Assembly: GCA_045629205.1 (NCBI GenBank)
Contig: JAZQQT010000074.1
Span: 1-15,720, forward strand
DNA length: 15,720 nucleotides
Source of the DNA: JAZQLP01 sp045629205
GTDB lineage: Bacteria; Bacillota; Clostridia; Oscillospirales; UBA644
Direction of reading: 5' to 3'
In this document: positions 7,054-13,423 of the stretch, in pieces
How positions within the stretch are numbered: position 1 is the first letter of the stretch
Layout of the letters: each line of letters opens with the position of its first letter
Translations under genes and position numbers: made by a program
The notes under the pieces: model-generated
What the model was told of the DNA's origin: nothing
The model's input: the letters and a program-made list of their open reading frames with translations, nothing else
Database searches by the model: none

Positions 7054-7728
7054 ATGAGAATATTACTTGCCGAAGACGAAAAATCACTTGCAAGAGCAAT
7101 AATCAAAATACTTGAAAAAAACAATTATTCCGCCGATGCCGTTTATGACGGCGAGGAAGCGCTTGACTATATATCATCCGGAAATTACGATGCGGCGATA
7201 CTCGACATTATGATGCCGAGGGCCGACGGTATAACCGTCCTTAAAAAACTCAGAGCCGAGGGAAACAATATTCCGATTCTTATACTGACCGCAAAAGCAG
7301 AAGTTGACGATAAAGTTCTCGGACTTGACAGCGGCGCAGACGATTATCTATCAAAGCCTTTTGATTCAAAAGAACTGCTTGCCCGTTTAAGACTTATCAC
7401 ACGAGGGAAAAACGAGCCGGACAGCAAGCTGCGATGCGGAAACATCACTCTTGACCGAGCCACATTCGAGCTTTCATCCCCTACCGGAGCCATTCGTCTT
7501 ACAAACAAAGAATATCAGATGATGGAGATGTTTATGTCGAACCCTCATCATGTTTTCTCATCCGAACGAATCATGGAAAAGATATGGGGATTTGACAGCG
7601 ATGCCGAAATGAATGTTGTCTGGGTATACATCTCGTATCTCAGGAAAAAACTGACGGCACTTCAGTCGGACATTGAAATAAGCGCGCTGAGGAATGTCGG
7701 ATACTCATTGGAGACCTGTAATGATTAA
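7054..7728 (+). CDS. OmpR/PhoB-family DNA-binding response regulator
   Basis: A 224-residue two-component response regulator. The receiver domain (1 to about 115) has the acidic pair Glu7/Asp8, phosphoacceptor Asp51 in LDIMMPRADG, switch Thr79 and Lys101 in the KPF motif. A winged-helix DNA-binding domain spans about 126-220, with LTNKEYQMMEMF and the recognition region VVWVYISYLRKKL. AAGGAGG lies seven bases before the ATG. The histidine kinase gene overlaps its end by eight bases, so the two form a cognate pair. The target genes are unknown; the neighbouring MATE exporter is one possibility, based on position only. Confidence 0.94.
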   Translation: MRILLAEDEKSLARAIIKILEKNNYSADAVYDGEEALDYISSGNYDAAILDIMMPRADGITVLKKLRAEGNNIPILILTAKAEVDDKVLGLDSGADDYLSKPFDSKELLARLRLITRGKNEPDSKLRCGNITLDRATFELSSPTGAIRLTNKEYQMMEMFMSNPHHVFSSERIMEKIWGFDSDAEMNVVWVYISYLRKKLTALQSDIEISALRNVGYSLETCND

Positions 7729-8929
7729 AAAGCTAAAGCGGAAATTCATTTTACTCGCGACAGGCTCTATTCTTCTGCTGATGACAGTCCTGATATGCGC
7801 TATAAATTTTATAAATTTCAATACAGTCAAACAAAACGCCGACAAAATCCTTTCTCTTTTTTCATATTCGGAAATGTCTTTTATTTTTGATTTTCTTCCT
7901 CCAGGAATGTCGCCGGAAATCCCTTATGAGGCCCGTTATTTCACGTCGCTCGTGTCAGACAAAGGAACAATCATAAAGATAAATGATGATAAAATAGTTT
8001 CGGTCAATAATGAAACGGCAATCAAATATATAAACAAGGCAATCAAAAGAACCAATAACAGAGGATTTATAGATAATTTCCGGTTTGCGAAATTCGCAGC
8101 CGAAGGATATACAAGAATAGTTTTTCTCGACTGCGGTCGTCAACTGGATGCGTTTTACACCTTTCTGACGACATCAATCATCATAGGTTTATCCTGCTGT
8201 GCCGTGGTTTTCGTTATTTTTCTGCTTGCCGCAAACAGAATCGTCCGCCCCATAGCAGAGAGTTACACGAAACAAAAGCAGTTTATATCCGATGCGGGAC
8301 ACGAGATCAAAACGCCGCTTACCGTCATAGCCGCAAACACTGATCTGCTCGAAGCTGATATCGGAGAAAACGAATGCATTTCCGACATCAGAGAACAGAC
8401 GAGGCATCTGACGGCACTTACAAATGAACTTGTATCTTTGTCAAGAATGGAAGAACCCGATTCGAGAATACTGAAGTCGGAATTTCCCGTTTCGGAGCTT
8501 GTAAGTGAAACCGCATCGTCTTTCAAAGCTGTTGCAGCTGCAAGCAAAAGAGAATACACCGTCGAAATCCAAAACGACATAAGTATGAACGGTTCGCCTG
8601 ACACAATAAGACAGCTTGTTTCGATACTTCTTGACAACGCATTCAAATACTCTCCCCTCCAAGGCTCAGTCAGACTCAAACTGAGTGCCTCAAAAAAGGA
8701 AATGGTACTTTCCGTTTATAATACGATATCCGCGCCGATAAAAAAAGAGGATATGCCGCGTGTATTTGACAGATTCTACCGTACTGACAATTCGCGCAAT
8801 TCCGAAACAGGCGGACACGGTATCGGACTATCTCTTGCAAAAGCAATAACGGAAGCGCACGGAGGAAAAATCTCCGCCGAAACACAGTATGGATCCGACT
8901 TTACGGTTACGGCAGTCATACCTCTGTGA
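7721..8929 (+). CDS. Membrane sensor histidine kinase
   Basis: A 402-residue sensor kinase predicted to phosphorylate the regulator encoded just upstream. Helix 1 is at about 9-31 and helix 2 at about 148-171, leaving an extracellular sensor region of about 115 residues with no recognised domain. The H-box ISDAGHEIKTPLTVIAAN carries the phosphoacceptor His194. The N-box is LLDNAFKYS with Asn306. The G1 position reads VYNT, with Asn replacing the usual Asp, a variant I recall in other Firmicutes kinases. The F-box is FDRFYR and the G2 box is GGHGIGLSLAK (364-374). ATG 7721 is chosen because TGGAG (7709-7713) precedes it and MIKKLKRK then leads into helix 1; the frame stays open back to ATG 7694, inside the regulator gene. 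There is no HAMP domain of normal length. Confidence 0.93.
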   Translation: MIKKLKRKFILLATGSILLLMTVLICAINFINFNTVKQNADKILSLFSYSEMSFIFDFLPPGMSPEIPYEARYFTSLVSDKGTIIKINDDKIVSVNNETAIKYINKAIKRTNNRGFIDNFRFAKFAAEGYTRIVFLDCGRQLDAFYTFLTTSIIIGLSCCAVVFVIFLLAANRIVRPIAESYTKQKQFISDAGHEIKTPLTVIAANTDLLEADIGENECISDIREQTRHLTALTNELVSLSRMEEPDSRILKSEFPVSELVSETASSFKAVAAASKREYTVEIQNDISMNGSPDTIRQLVSILLDNAFKYSPLQGSVRLKLSASKKEMVLSVYNTISAPIKKEDMPRVFDRFYRTDNSRNSETGGHGIGLSLAKAITEAHGGKISAETQYGSDFTVTAVIPL

Positions 8930-8971
8930 CAGAACGGACAAACAAATAATAAATGACAATCGTCTTTACAC

Positions 8972-9003
8972 AAAACAGCGTGACTGCAAAAGCAATCACG
9001 CTG
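8972..9003. terminator. Bidirectional terminator between convergent genes
   Basis: A perfect 10-bp stem (8972-8981 with 8994-9003) continues past one mismatch into three more pairs around an AAAA loop. It is followed by CTTATTCTGTATTAT on the + strand and TTTGTGTAAAG on the - strand. It separates the histidine kinase gene from the leftward lipoprotein gene. Confidence 0.8.
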
Positions 9004-9026
9004 TTCTTATTCTGTATTATAATCCG

Positions 9027-10172
9027 TTATTCGACGTCGCCGTTTATTTCGATACTGTTTTCACAAAGGAAATCCATAACTTTTTCACGGAGGAAATAGA
9101 ATGAAAGTCCGTCTTTTCCGCCGTATTCGCTTTCTATTTCGGAAGCGCCGATTTCATACCCCTGATCGGCATAATAATCGATAAGTTCCTGAAGAGACGT
9201 TGAATAATCCTCATCCGAAACGGTTATATTTTCGGCTTTTGCGATAGCGGTCGCAACAAGATTTGCCGAAACTGCCTGCGCCGCGTATTCATCTGCTTTT
9301 TTATAAAACGTTTCTTCGTCGATACCCATGAAATACATCAGAAACTCTCCGAGAGATATCTGATAATTTGCCGCTGCGGTTGTATAATAATTTACCATAT
9401 CGCTGCGGTTGATTTCGAGCTCGGAATCTATGAGCTTTTTGATTTCGGAGTTTTCGATAACCATCTCAACAAGATATGAACCCTTGTTTTTCAAAACATC
9501 AGCGGCAAGGGTTTCGTTTATGGATTTGCGGATATACGCGGAATATTCAGCAGTTGTGGTATATTCGCCCTCCGAAATTTCGGTAACAAAAGCATCGGTG
9601 TATTCCGGAATAACTTCTTCTTCAATATAGTTTACGGTAACATCAAATCTTACAGGAAGTCCTGCGAAATCAGGGTTATTCGGATACGGATCAGGAAAAC
9701 TGATATTAAGAGAAACCGTTTCACCCGGCATAACACCTACAAGACCTTCTTCAAAACCGTCGATGAAAGAACCCGAGCCGAGAGTAAGCGGATAATCTTC
9801 TCCAGAACCGTTTTCAAAAGCGACATCATCCATATAACCGACAAAGTCGATATTGACAGTATCGCCGTTTTCGGCCGCTCTGTCGGTGATTTTGTTGATT
9901 GTAGTGCTGTTTAAAAGCATATACTGAATTTCTTCTTCAATATCTTCGTCGGAACATTCAGGTTTCATATTTATTTCGAGTCCCTTATACTGTCCGAGGG
10001 TTATATACTCGTCAAGATTAAGAGCGAAATAATCGAAATAATCTCTTGAAACATTTTCACCCGAATCGCTGCCTTTGTCGTCGGATACAGTGAACAAGTC
10101 CTTAAGAAAGCATCCGGAAAGCATTGAAACAAGCATTAATGAAACAAGAATAAATGCAAATGTTTTTTTCAT
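9027..10172 (-). CDS. Trigger-factor-like lipoprotein with an FKBP-type prolyl isomerase domain
   Basis: A 381-residue extracytoplasmic lipoprotein likely to act as a foldase on the outer face of the membrane. A short signal sequence ends in lipobox LSGC, with lipidated Cys21. A Ser/Asp/Gly-rich linker follows. An FKBP domain then spans about 100-185 (NGDTVNIDFVGYMDD, PLTLGSGSFIDGFEEGLVGV, then the FDVTVNYIEEE exit strand), as in trigger factor. The rest, to residue 381, is mainly helical and resembles the substrate-holding C-terminal arms of trigger factor. The ribosome-binding N-terminal domain is replaced by the signal peptide. AAGGA precedes the ATG by seven bases. The gene lies 72 bases after the aldo/keto reductase gene with no clear promoter, so read-through is plausible. 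The role is analogous to PrsA, but the family is different. Confidence 0.88.
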   Translation of the reverse strand: MKKTFAFILVSLMLVSMLSGCFLKDLFTVSDDKGSDSGENVSRDYFDYFALNLDEYITLGQYKGLEINMKPECSDEDIEEEIQYMLLNSTTINKITDRAAENGDTVNIDFVGYMDDVAFENGSGEDYPLTLGSGSFIDGFEEGLVGVMPGETVSLNISFPDPYPNNPDFAGLPVRFDVTVNYIEEEVIPEYTDAFVTEISEGEYTTTAEYSAYIRKSINETLAADVLKNKGSYLVEMVIENSEIKKLIDSELEINRSDMVNYYTTAAANYQISLGEFLMYFMGIDEETFYKKADEYAAQAVSANLVATAIAKAENITVSDEDYSTSLQELIDYYADQGYEIGASEIESEYGGKDGLSFYFLREKVMDFLCENSIEINGDVE

Positions 10173-10244
10173 GTTTTATCCTTTCAAACGCGGCTGTTAA
10201 AGACCGCCGTTAAAAAATTTTACAGTATTTACTTAAAACAAAAC

Positions 10245-11270
10245 TTAAACGACCGTTTTTCCCGATAATATATTTTTGTAATCAGCGAGATTTTCTTTAA
10301 GAAGAGCCAGTGTGTCGAGTCCATACGGACATTTTGATGCGCAGGAGCGGCAGTTGATGCAATTTTCGATATTCAGCATCATCTTCTGAGACTCGGGAGT
10401 AAGCCACTGAGCGGACGGACTGCGGCGTATAAGCTGAATCATACGGGCACAATCGTTTATTTTTATATTCACCGGACAAGGCATGCAATAGCCGCATCCA
10501 CGACAGAAATTACCGGAAAGTTCACGGCGGTCGCGTTCTACGGAAGCCGTAATCTCCGGTGTCATCGCAGGAGGAGCATCAAAATACGAGATAAACTCAT
10601 CAAGTTCGTTTTCACGCTGAACGCCCCATATCGGAAGAACATTGTCGTATTGATCGAGCCACGCATATGCCGCGCGTGAATCTGTGATAAGGCCGCCTGA
10701 AAGCGCCTTCATGGCAATAAAACCGACATTATTTTCCTTACAGAGATTTACTATATCTATATCCTTTTGGGTTGCAAGATAGCAGAACGGAAACTGCAGA
10801 GTTTCGTAAAATCCGGAGCGAACAGCCTGTTCGGCAACGGAAAGACGGTGATTGGTAATACCGATATGACGAATCAGGCCTTTTTGCTTGAGTTCGGAAA
10901 GAAGCTCATAAATACCCGAACCGTCTCCGGGAAGCGGACAAAACGACGGATTGTGAAGCTGATAAACATCAATATAGTCGGTTTTCATATTGGAAAGACT
11001 GGTATTGAGATCTTTCAATATACCTTCCGGCGTGAGTGACGCTGTTTTTGTGGCGATCGTTATTTTATCACGGACATCAGAAAGAGCAACGCCGATTTTT
11101 ATTTCACTGTCGGAATACGAACGCGCAGTGTCAAAATACGTAAAACCGGCATCATATGCCTTGCGCAAAAGATAAGCCGCGACATCGGTGGTATCTCTTT
11201 GTATCGGAAGGGCGCCGAAACCGTTTTTGGGAGATACAATTCCTGTTTTTCCGAGTGTAACGTATTTCAT
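10245..11270 (-). CDS. Aldo/keto reductase with C-terminal 4Fe-4S motifs
   Basis: A 341-residue fusion common in anaerobes: a (beta/alpha)8 aldo/keto reductase (about 1-235) followed by a ferredoxin-like tail. The catalytic tetrad is visible as Asp47 and Tyr52 (FDTARSYSDSE), Lys75 (ATKT) and His106 (QLHN). The tail holds two cysteine motifs, CRGCGYCMPCP (256-266) and CINCRSCASKCP (304-315), predicted to bind two [4Fe-4S] clusters. This suggests electron exchange with ferredoxin or another low-potential carrier as well as, or instead of, NAD(P)H. The physiological substrate is unknown. Its ATG overlaps the dUTPase stop by four bases, so it is translated from the dut promoter's transcript. Confidence 0.93.
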   Translation of the reverse strand: MKYVTLGKTGIVSPKNGFGALPIQRDTTDVAAYLLRKAYDAGFTYFDTARSYSDSEIKIGVALSDVRDKITIATKTASLTPEGILKDLNTSLSNMKTDYIDVYQLHNPSFCPLPGDGSGIYELLSELKQKGLIRHIGITNHRLSVAEQAVRSGFYETLQFPFCYLATQKDIDIVNLCKENNVGFIAMKALSGGLITDSRAAYAWLDQYDNVLPIWGVQRENELDEFISYFDAPPAMTPEITASVERDRRELSGNFCRGCGYCMPCPVNIKINDCARMIQLIRRSPSAQWLTPESQKMMLNIENCINCRSCASKCPYGLDTLALLKENLADYKNILSGKTVV

Positions 11271-11713
11271 TTTGTTCCCGTAGAGCCGAAGCCTCCGGCT
11301 CCCCTTTCGGTTTCATCGAATTCTCCGTCTGTAAATTCCGCTTCGTAATACGGTGCGAAAACGATCTGAGCGATTCTGTCGCCGCAGCGGATCGTTGCCG
11401 ATTTATTTGAATGATTATGAAGAGCGACCATTATTTCCCCGCGATAATCACTGTCTATGACACCGACTTTGTTTGCCGGCGCAAGGCCTGATTTTGAGGC
11501 AAGCCCGCTTCTCGCATATATAAAGCCCGCAAGTCCGTCCGGGATCTGAAGCGCAATACCGGTATGAACGAGATAGGTTTCGCCCGGGGCGATTTCGATA
11601 TTTCTATCGGTAAGAGCTCTGAGATCGGCGCCTGCGGCACAGACAGAACCGTATGACGGAACGACAGCGCGGTCGTTAAGTTTTTTTATTATAACTTTTA
11701 TTTTATTGTCCAT
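11267..11713 (-). CDS. dut: dUTP diphosphatase (dUTPase)
   Basis: Hydrolyses dUTP to dUMP and pyrophosphate, keeping uracil out of DNA and feeding thymidylate synthesis. All five motifs of the homotrimeric family appear in order in 148 residues: AGADLRA (27-33), ARSGLASKSGL (67-77), GVIDSDYRGEI (84-94) with the catalytic Asp87, RIAQIVF (113-119), and the C-terminal arm RGAGGFGSTG (137-146). The ribosome binding site is weak (GGACGG, seven bases before the ATG) although the promoter is strong. It is the first gene of an operon with the Fe-S aldo/keto reductase and possibly the lipoprotein. Confidence 0.96.
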   Translation of the reverse strand: MDNKIKVIIKKLNDRAVVPSYGSVCAAGADLRALTDRNIEIAPGETYLVHTGIALQIPDGLAGFIYARSGLASKSGLAPANKVGVIDSDYRGEIMVALHNHSNKSATIRCGDRIAQIVFAPYYEAEFTDGEFDETERGAGGFGSTGTK

Positions 11714-11740
11714 ATAACCGTCCGCAAAAATCTTTTGAAC

Positions 11741-11769
11741 ATAATACTATATTATCGTTGAAATGTCAA
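11741..11769 (-). promoter_or_regulatory. Promoter of dut
   Basis: On the - strand TTGACA (11769-11764) and TATTAT (11746-11741) are 17 bp apart. The dut ATG lies about 28 bases past the -10 box. The -35 begins only seven bases past the GC-rich hairpin at 11777-11806. Confidence 0.8.
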
Positions 11770-11776
11770 TAATGTA

Positions 11777-11806
11777 ATCGGCGCCGCGAGCAAGAGCGGC
11801 GCCGAT
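11777..11806 (-). terminator. GC-rich hairpin between the membrane protein gene and the dut promoter
   Basis: A perfect 11-bp stem (11777-11787 with 11796-11806, ATCGGCGCCGC) closes an 8-nt loop. On the - strand it is followed by TACATTATTG, a poor U-tract, so termination strength is uncertain. Its position suggests it insulates dut from the gene pair at 11865-12490. Confidence 0.6.
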
Positions 11807-11820
11807 AAATATTAAATAAT

Positions 11821-11850
11821 CTTTAGAGTATTTTGGAGGAAAATCTAAAG
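11821..11850. repeat. AT-rich inverted repeat with GGAGG/CCTCC in the loop
   Basis: CTTTAGA (11821-11827) pairs with TCTAAAG (11844-11850), and TTTT (11831-11834) with AAAA (11840-11843) across a 3-nt bulge. This leaves GGAGG (11835-11839) as the loop on the + strand and CCTCC on the - strand. It lies 15 bases after the membrane protein stop, so it may be a first weak terminator for that leftward gene. Confidence 0.5.
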
Positions 11851-11864
11851 AAGAAGGAGTAAGC

Positions 11865-12281
11865 TTATAAATGTCTGCGATAATACCACGTGAAGAAAAT
11901 CATTGCAACAGAGTCGATGATAAGGACCCCGGCAGTGAAGAAAGCCCCGAGAATCTCACCATTGAGGGCAAGAACAAAGCACGCAATTCCGATTACCGGA
12001 ACAATAATGGTCTGAGTTGCGTTTGCCGCTTTGCCTTTTATGAGAACATTACGTTCGTCGGATTCTTCTATGGCATTCTGTTTGCTCTTTTTTTCGGACA
12101 AACTGAACTGAAGAATGATGTTTATCAAACCGAGAACCGAAAGAACAATCCCTGCAGAAATACAAAACGCGCGAAGAAGATATTTTTCCGGGGCGGCGTT
12201 TATGAAGGCAAGAACAAGCAAAACAATACCGAGAATGAGCATTACAGCATATCTGATTATAACCGATAACTTGTGAGTCAC
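11865..12281 (-). CDS. Small four-helix membrane protein paired with an Xre regulator
   Basis: A 138-residue integral membrane protein of unknown function. Predicted helices lie at about 9-29, 34-59, 89-108 and 110-133, with a charged cytoplasmic-type loop (61-88) between the second and third. That loop holds ESDERNVLIKGKA (73-85), a DER-x-K-A pattern I associate with DUF2178/DUF3796-like proteins often encoded next to small Xre regulators; this is from memory. The start is GTG, overlapping the regulator stop as GTGA, so translation is likely coupled. The opposite strand has an open frame at 11871-12269, but its codons and composition look like a shadow of this gene. Confidence 0.8.
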   Translation of the reverse strand: MTHKLSVIIRYAVMLILGIVLLVLAFINAAPEKYLLRAFCISAGIVLSVLGLINIILQFSLSEKKSKQNAIEESDERNVLIKGKAANATQTIIVPVIGIACFVLALNGEILGAFFTAGVLIIDSVAMIFFTWYYRRHL

Positions 12282-12490
12282 TGTTCGTCCTCCCCTTCTG
12301 CCTCGTAAATAAAAATTTCTTCTATGGTAAGTTTGAAATAACGGGCAATTTTAAAAGCAAGTTCTATTGACGGATTGTAACGCCCGTTTTCGAGTGAGGA
12401 AATCGTTTGCCTCGATACCTCGAGGTCAGATGACAGTTCTTCTTGCGTAACATTGTGCAAGCGACGCAGCTCTTCAACTCTGTTTCTCAA
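12278..12490 (-). CDS. Small Xre/Cro-type helix-turn-helix regulator
   Basis: A 70-residue protein that is almost entirely one HTH_3 domain. The HTH core TQEELSSDLEVSRQTISSLE spans residues 15-34, followed by NGRYNPSIELAFKIARYF and IEEIF, typical of minimal YozG-like regulators. The start is TTG: GGAGG (12502-12498) sits seven bases upstream, family members begin just this way (M-x-N-R-x-E-E-L-R), and no ATG is available. It is co-transcribed with the membrane protein gene. Two mirrored 13-bp repeats around its promoter suggest it represses itself; this is inference. Confidence 0.9.
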   Translation of the reverse strand: MRNRVEELRRLHNVTQEELSSDLEVSRQTISSLENGRYNPSIELAFKIARYFKLTIEEIFIYEAEGEDEQ

Positions 12491-12502
12491 ATCGTGACCT
12501 CC

Positions 12503-12515
12503 GTCAATGCACAGT
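12503..12515 (+). promoter_or_regulatory. Operator-like 13-mer, leader copy
   Basis: GTCAATGCACAGT on the + strand is one of two copies of GWCAATGCACWGT that face each other. This copy lies in the leader of the Xre gene and abuts its Shine-Dalgarno (12502-12498). The match to the second copy is 11 of 13 identical positions. Confidence 0.5.
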
Positions 12516-12528
12516 TAACTTTACATAT

Positions 12529-12557
12529 ACTATATCATCGCCACAGTGCATTGTCAA
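12529..12557 (-). promoter_or_regulatory. Promoter of the Xre regulator and membrane protein pair
   Basis: On the - strand TTGACA (12557-12552) and TATAGT (12534-12529) are 17 bp apart, with an extended -10 TGA directly before the -10 box. The distal operator-like repeat overlaps the -35 box. Confidence 0.8.
12543..12555 (-). promoter_or_regulatory. Operator-like 13-mer, -35 copy
   Basis: On the - strand GACAATGCACTGT begins inside the -35 box TTGACA. It is inverted relative to the copy at 12503-12515, with centres 40 bp apart, close to four helical turns. Because this copy lies upstream of the transcription start, the pair cannot be an RNA hairpin and is better explained as protein-binding sites. 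Confidence 0.5.
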
Positions 12558-12608
12558 GTATGTTTTACCTTTTTCTTAGAAGTTCGAATATTTGTAACAA
12601 ATTAAAAT

Positions 12609-13292
12609 TCAGTCATTAAACATTTTTTTGAGGACATCGGCTCCTCGTTCTGCCGTTTGCCTGAAAAACTCGGTATAGTTAATACTTGCGTTATCGTCTC
12701 CGACATCGGAAACGGAACGGATAATATTGAAATCTACGCCGTTATGCAGACAAACCTGACCGATTGCTCCGCCTTCCATTTCGCAGGCGACGGCATTGAA
12801 TTCTGATTTAAGCCAGTCTTTTTTGCTTTTTTCTGCGACAAAGCAATCCCCTGTTGCAATAACTCCGCTGACCGCGCTTAACCCAAGTGATTTTGCCGCA
12901 GAAAGAAACTTTTCGGCGATTGATAAATTGCAGTCCATATATATCGTATTAATCCCGATAATATAACCAATCGGCTCCCCTGTGGGAGAAGTATCGTAAT
13001 CGTGCTGACAAACCTTTGTTGCGACAACGATATCTCCGATATTGAGTCCGTCAGCCAGTCCTCCGGCAACGCCGAAATTGATGATATTTTCGGGATGATA
13101 TTTTAAGATCATTGTCTGCGCGCATATAGCGGCGTAAACCTTACCTATACCGCTTCTTGAAATAACAACGTCTTTACCGTTTATTTTGCCTGTTGAAAAC
13201 TCCATACCGGCATATTCTTCCGTCGTGACGTCGGTCATAAAGGAAAGAATAGGCAGGACCTCACCTTTTTTTGAGCAAATAATTCCGAACAT
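12609..13292 (-). CDS. mtnN: 5'-methylthioadenosine/S-adenosylhomocysteine nucleosidase
   Basis: Cleaves adenine from methylthioadenosine and S-adenosylhomocysteine, relieving product inhibition of polyamine synthesis and SAM-dependent methyltransferases. The 227-residue length fits the Pfs/MTAN family. Glu11 near the N terminus, GIGKVYAA (48-55), FGVAGGL (73-79), ACEMEGGAIGQVC (169-181) with the ribose-binding MET-GLU pair, and IRSVSD (191-196) with catalytic Asp196 are all present. AAGGAG lies before the ATG. It has its own consensus promoter, divergent from the GH95 gene. No luxS is seen nearby, so a link to AI-2 synthesis is not supported. Confidence 0.94.
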   Translation of the reverse strand: MFGIICSKKGEVLPILSFMTDVTTEEYAGMEFSTGKINGKDVVISRSGIGKVYAAICAQTMILKYHPENIINFGVAGGLADGLNIGDIVVATKVCQHDYDTSPTGEPIGYIIGINTIYMDCNLSIAEKFLSAAKSLGLSAVSGVIATGDCFVAEKSKKDWLKSEFNAVACEMEGGAIGQVCLHNGVDFNIIRSVSDVGDDNASINYTEFFRQTAERGADVLKKMFND

Positions 13293-13319
13293 AAAAAACT
13301 CCTTAATAAAACTGTGTCA

Positions 13320-13348
13320 ATTATAACCGAAAAGTCGCCGAATGTCAA
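13320..13348 (-). promoter_or_regulatory. Consensus promoter of the MTA/SAH nucleosidase gene
   Basis: On the - strand TTGACA (13348-13343) and TATAAT (13325-13320) match consensus exactly with a 17-bp spacer. AAGGAG and the ATG follow after a leader of roughly 20 bases. Confidence 0.85.
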
Positions 13349-13366
13349 TCTCGGGCGTTTTTTTAT

Positions 13367-13395
13367 TTGACTTTTGAATATCTGTATGATATACT
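13367..13395 (+). promoter_or_regulatory. Extended -10 promoter of the GH95 gene
   Basis: TTGACT (13367-13372) and TATACT (13390-13395) are 17 bp apart with an extended -10 TGA at 13387-13389. The ATG is 28 bases past the -10 box. The -35 is 18 bp from the -35 of the divergent nucleosidase promoter, so the two polymerases may interfere. Confidence 0.8.
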
Positions 13396-13423
13396 CTTAA
13401 AAAACTATATACGGAGATATAAG

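Noticed and set aside
10173..10244. Search for a promoter and terminator between the aldo/keto reductase and lipoprotein genes
   Set aside because: TAAAAT can be read as a -10 box but no matching -35 lies at 16-18 bp, and only a 4-bp stem is present, so neither is reported as a feature.
11871..12269. Rightward 132-codon frame with an AAGGAG 11 bases before its ATG
   Set aside because: It lies fully antisense to the membrane protein gene, whose helices, DER motif and coupling to the Xre gene make it the real one. The frame's product is low-complexity and polar with no recognisable motif.
12590..12602. ATTTGTAACAAAT, a 13-bp AT-rich palindrome after the nucleosidase gene
   Set aside because: It is too AT-rich and short for a stable terminator and has no T-tract of note. 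Such palindromes are expected by chance in AT-rich spacers.
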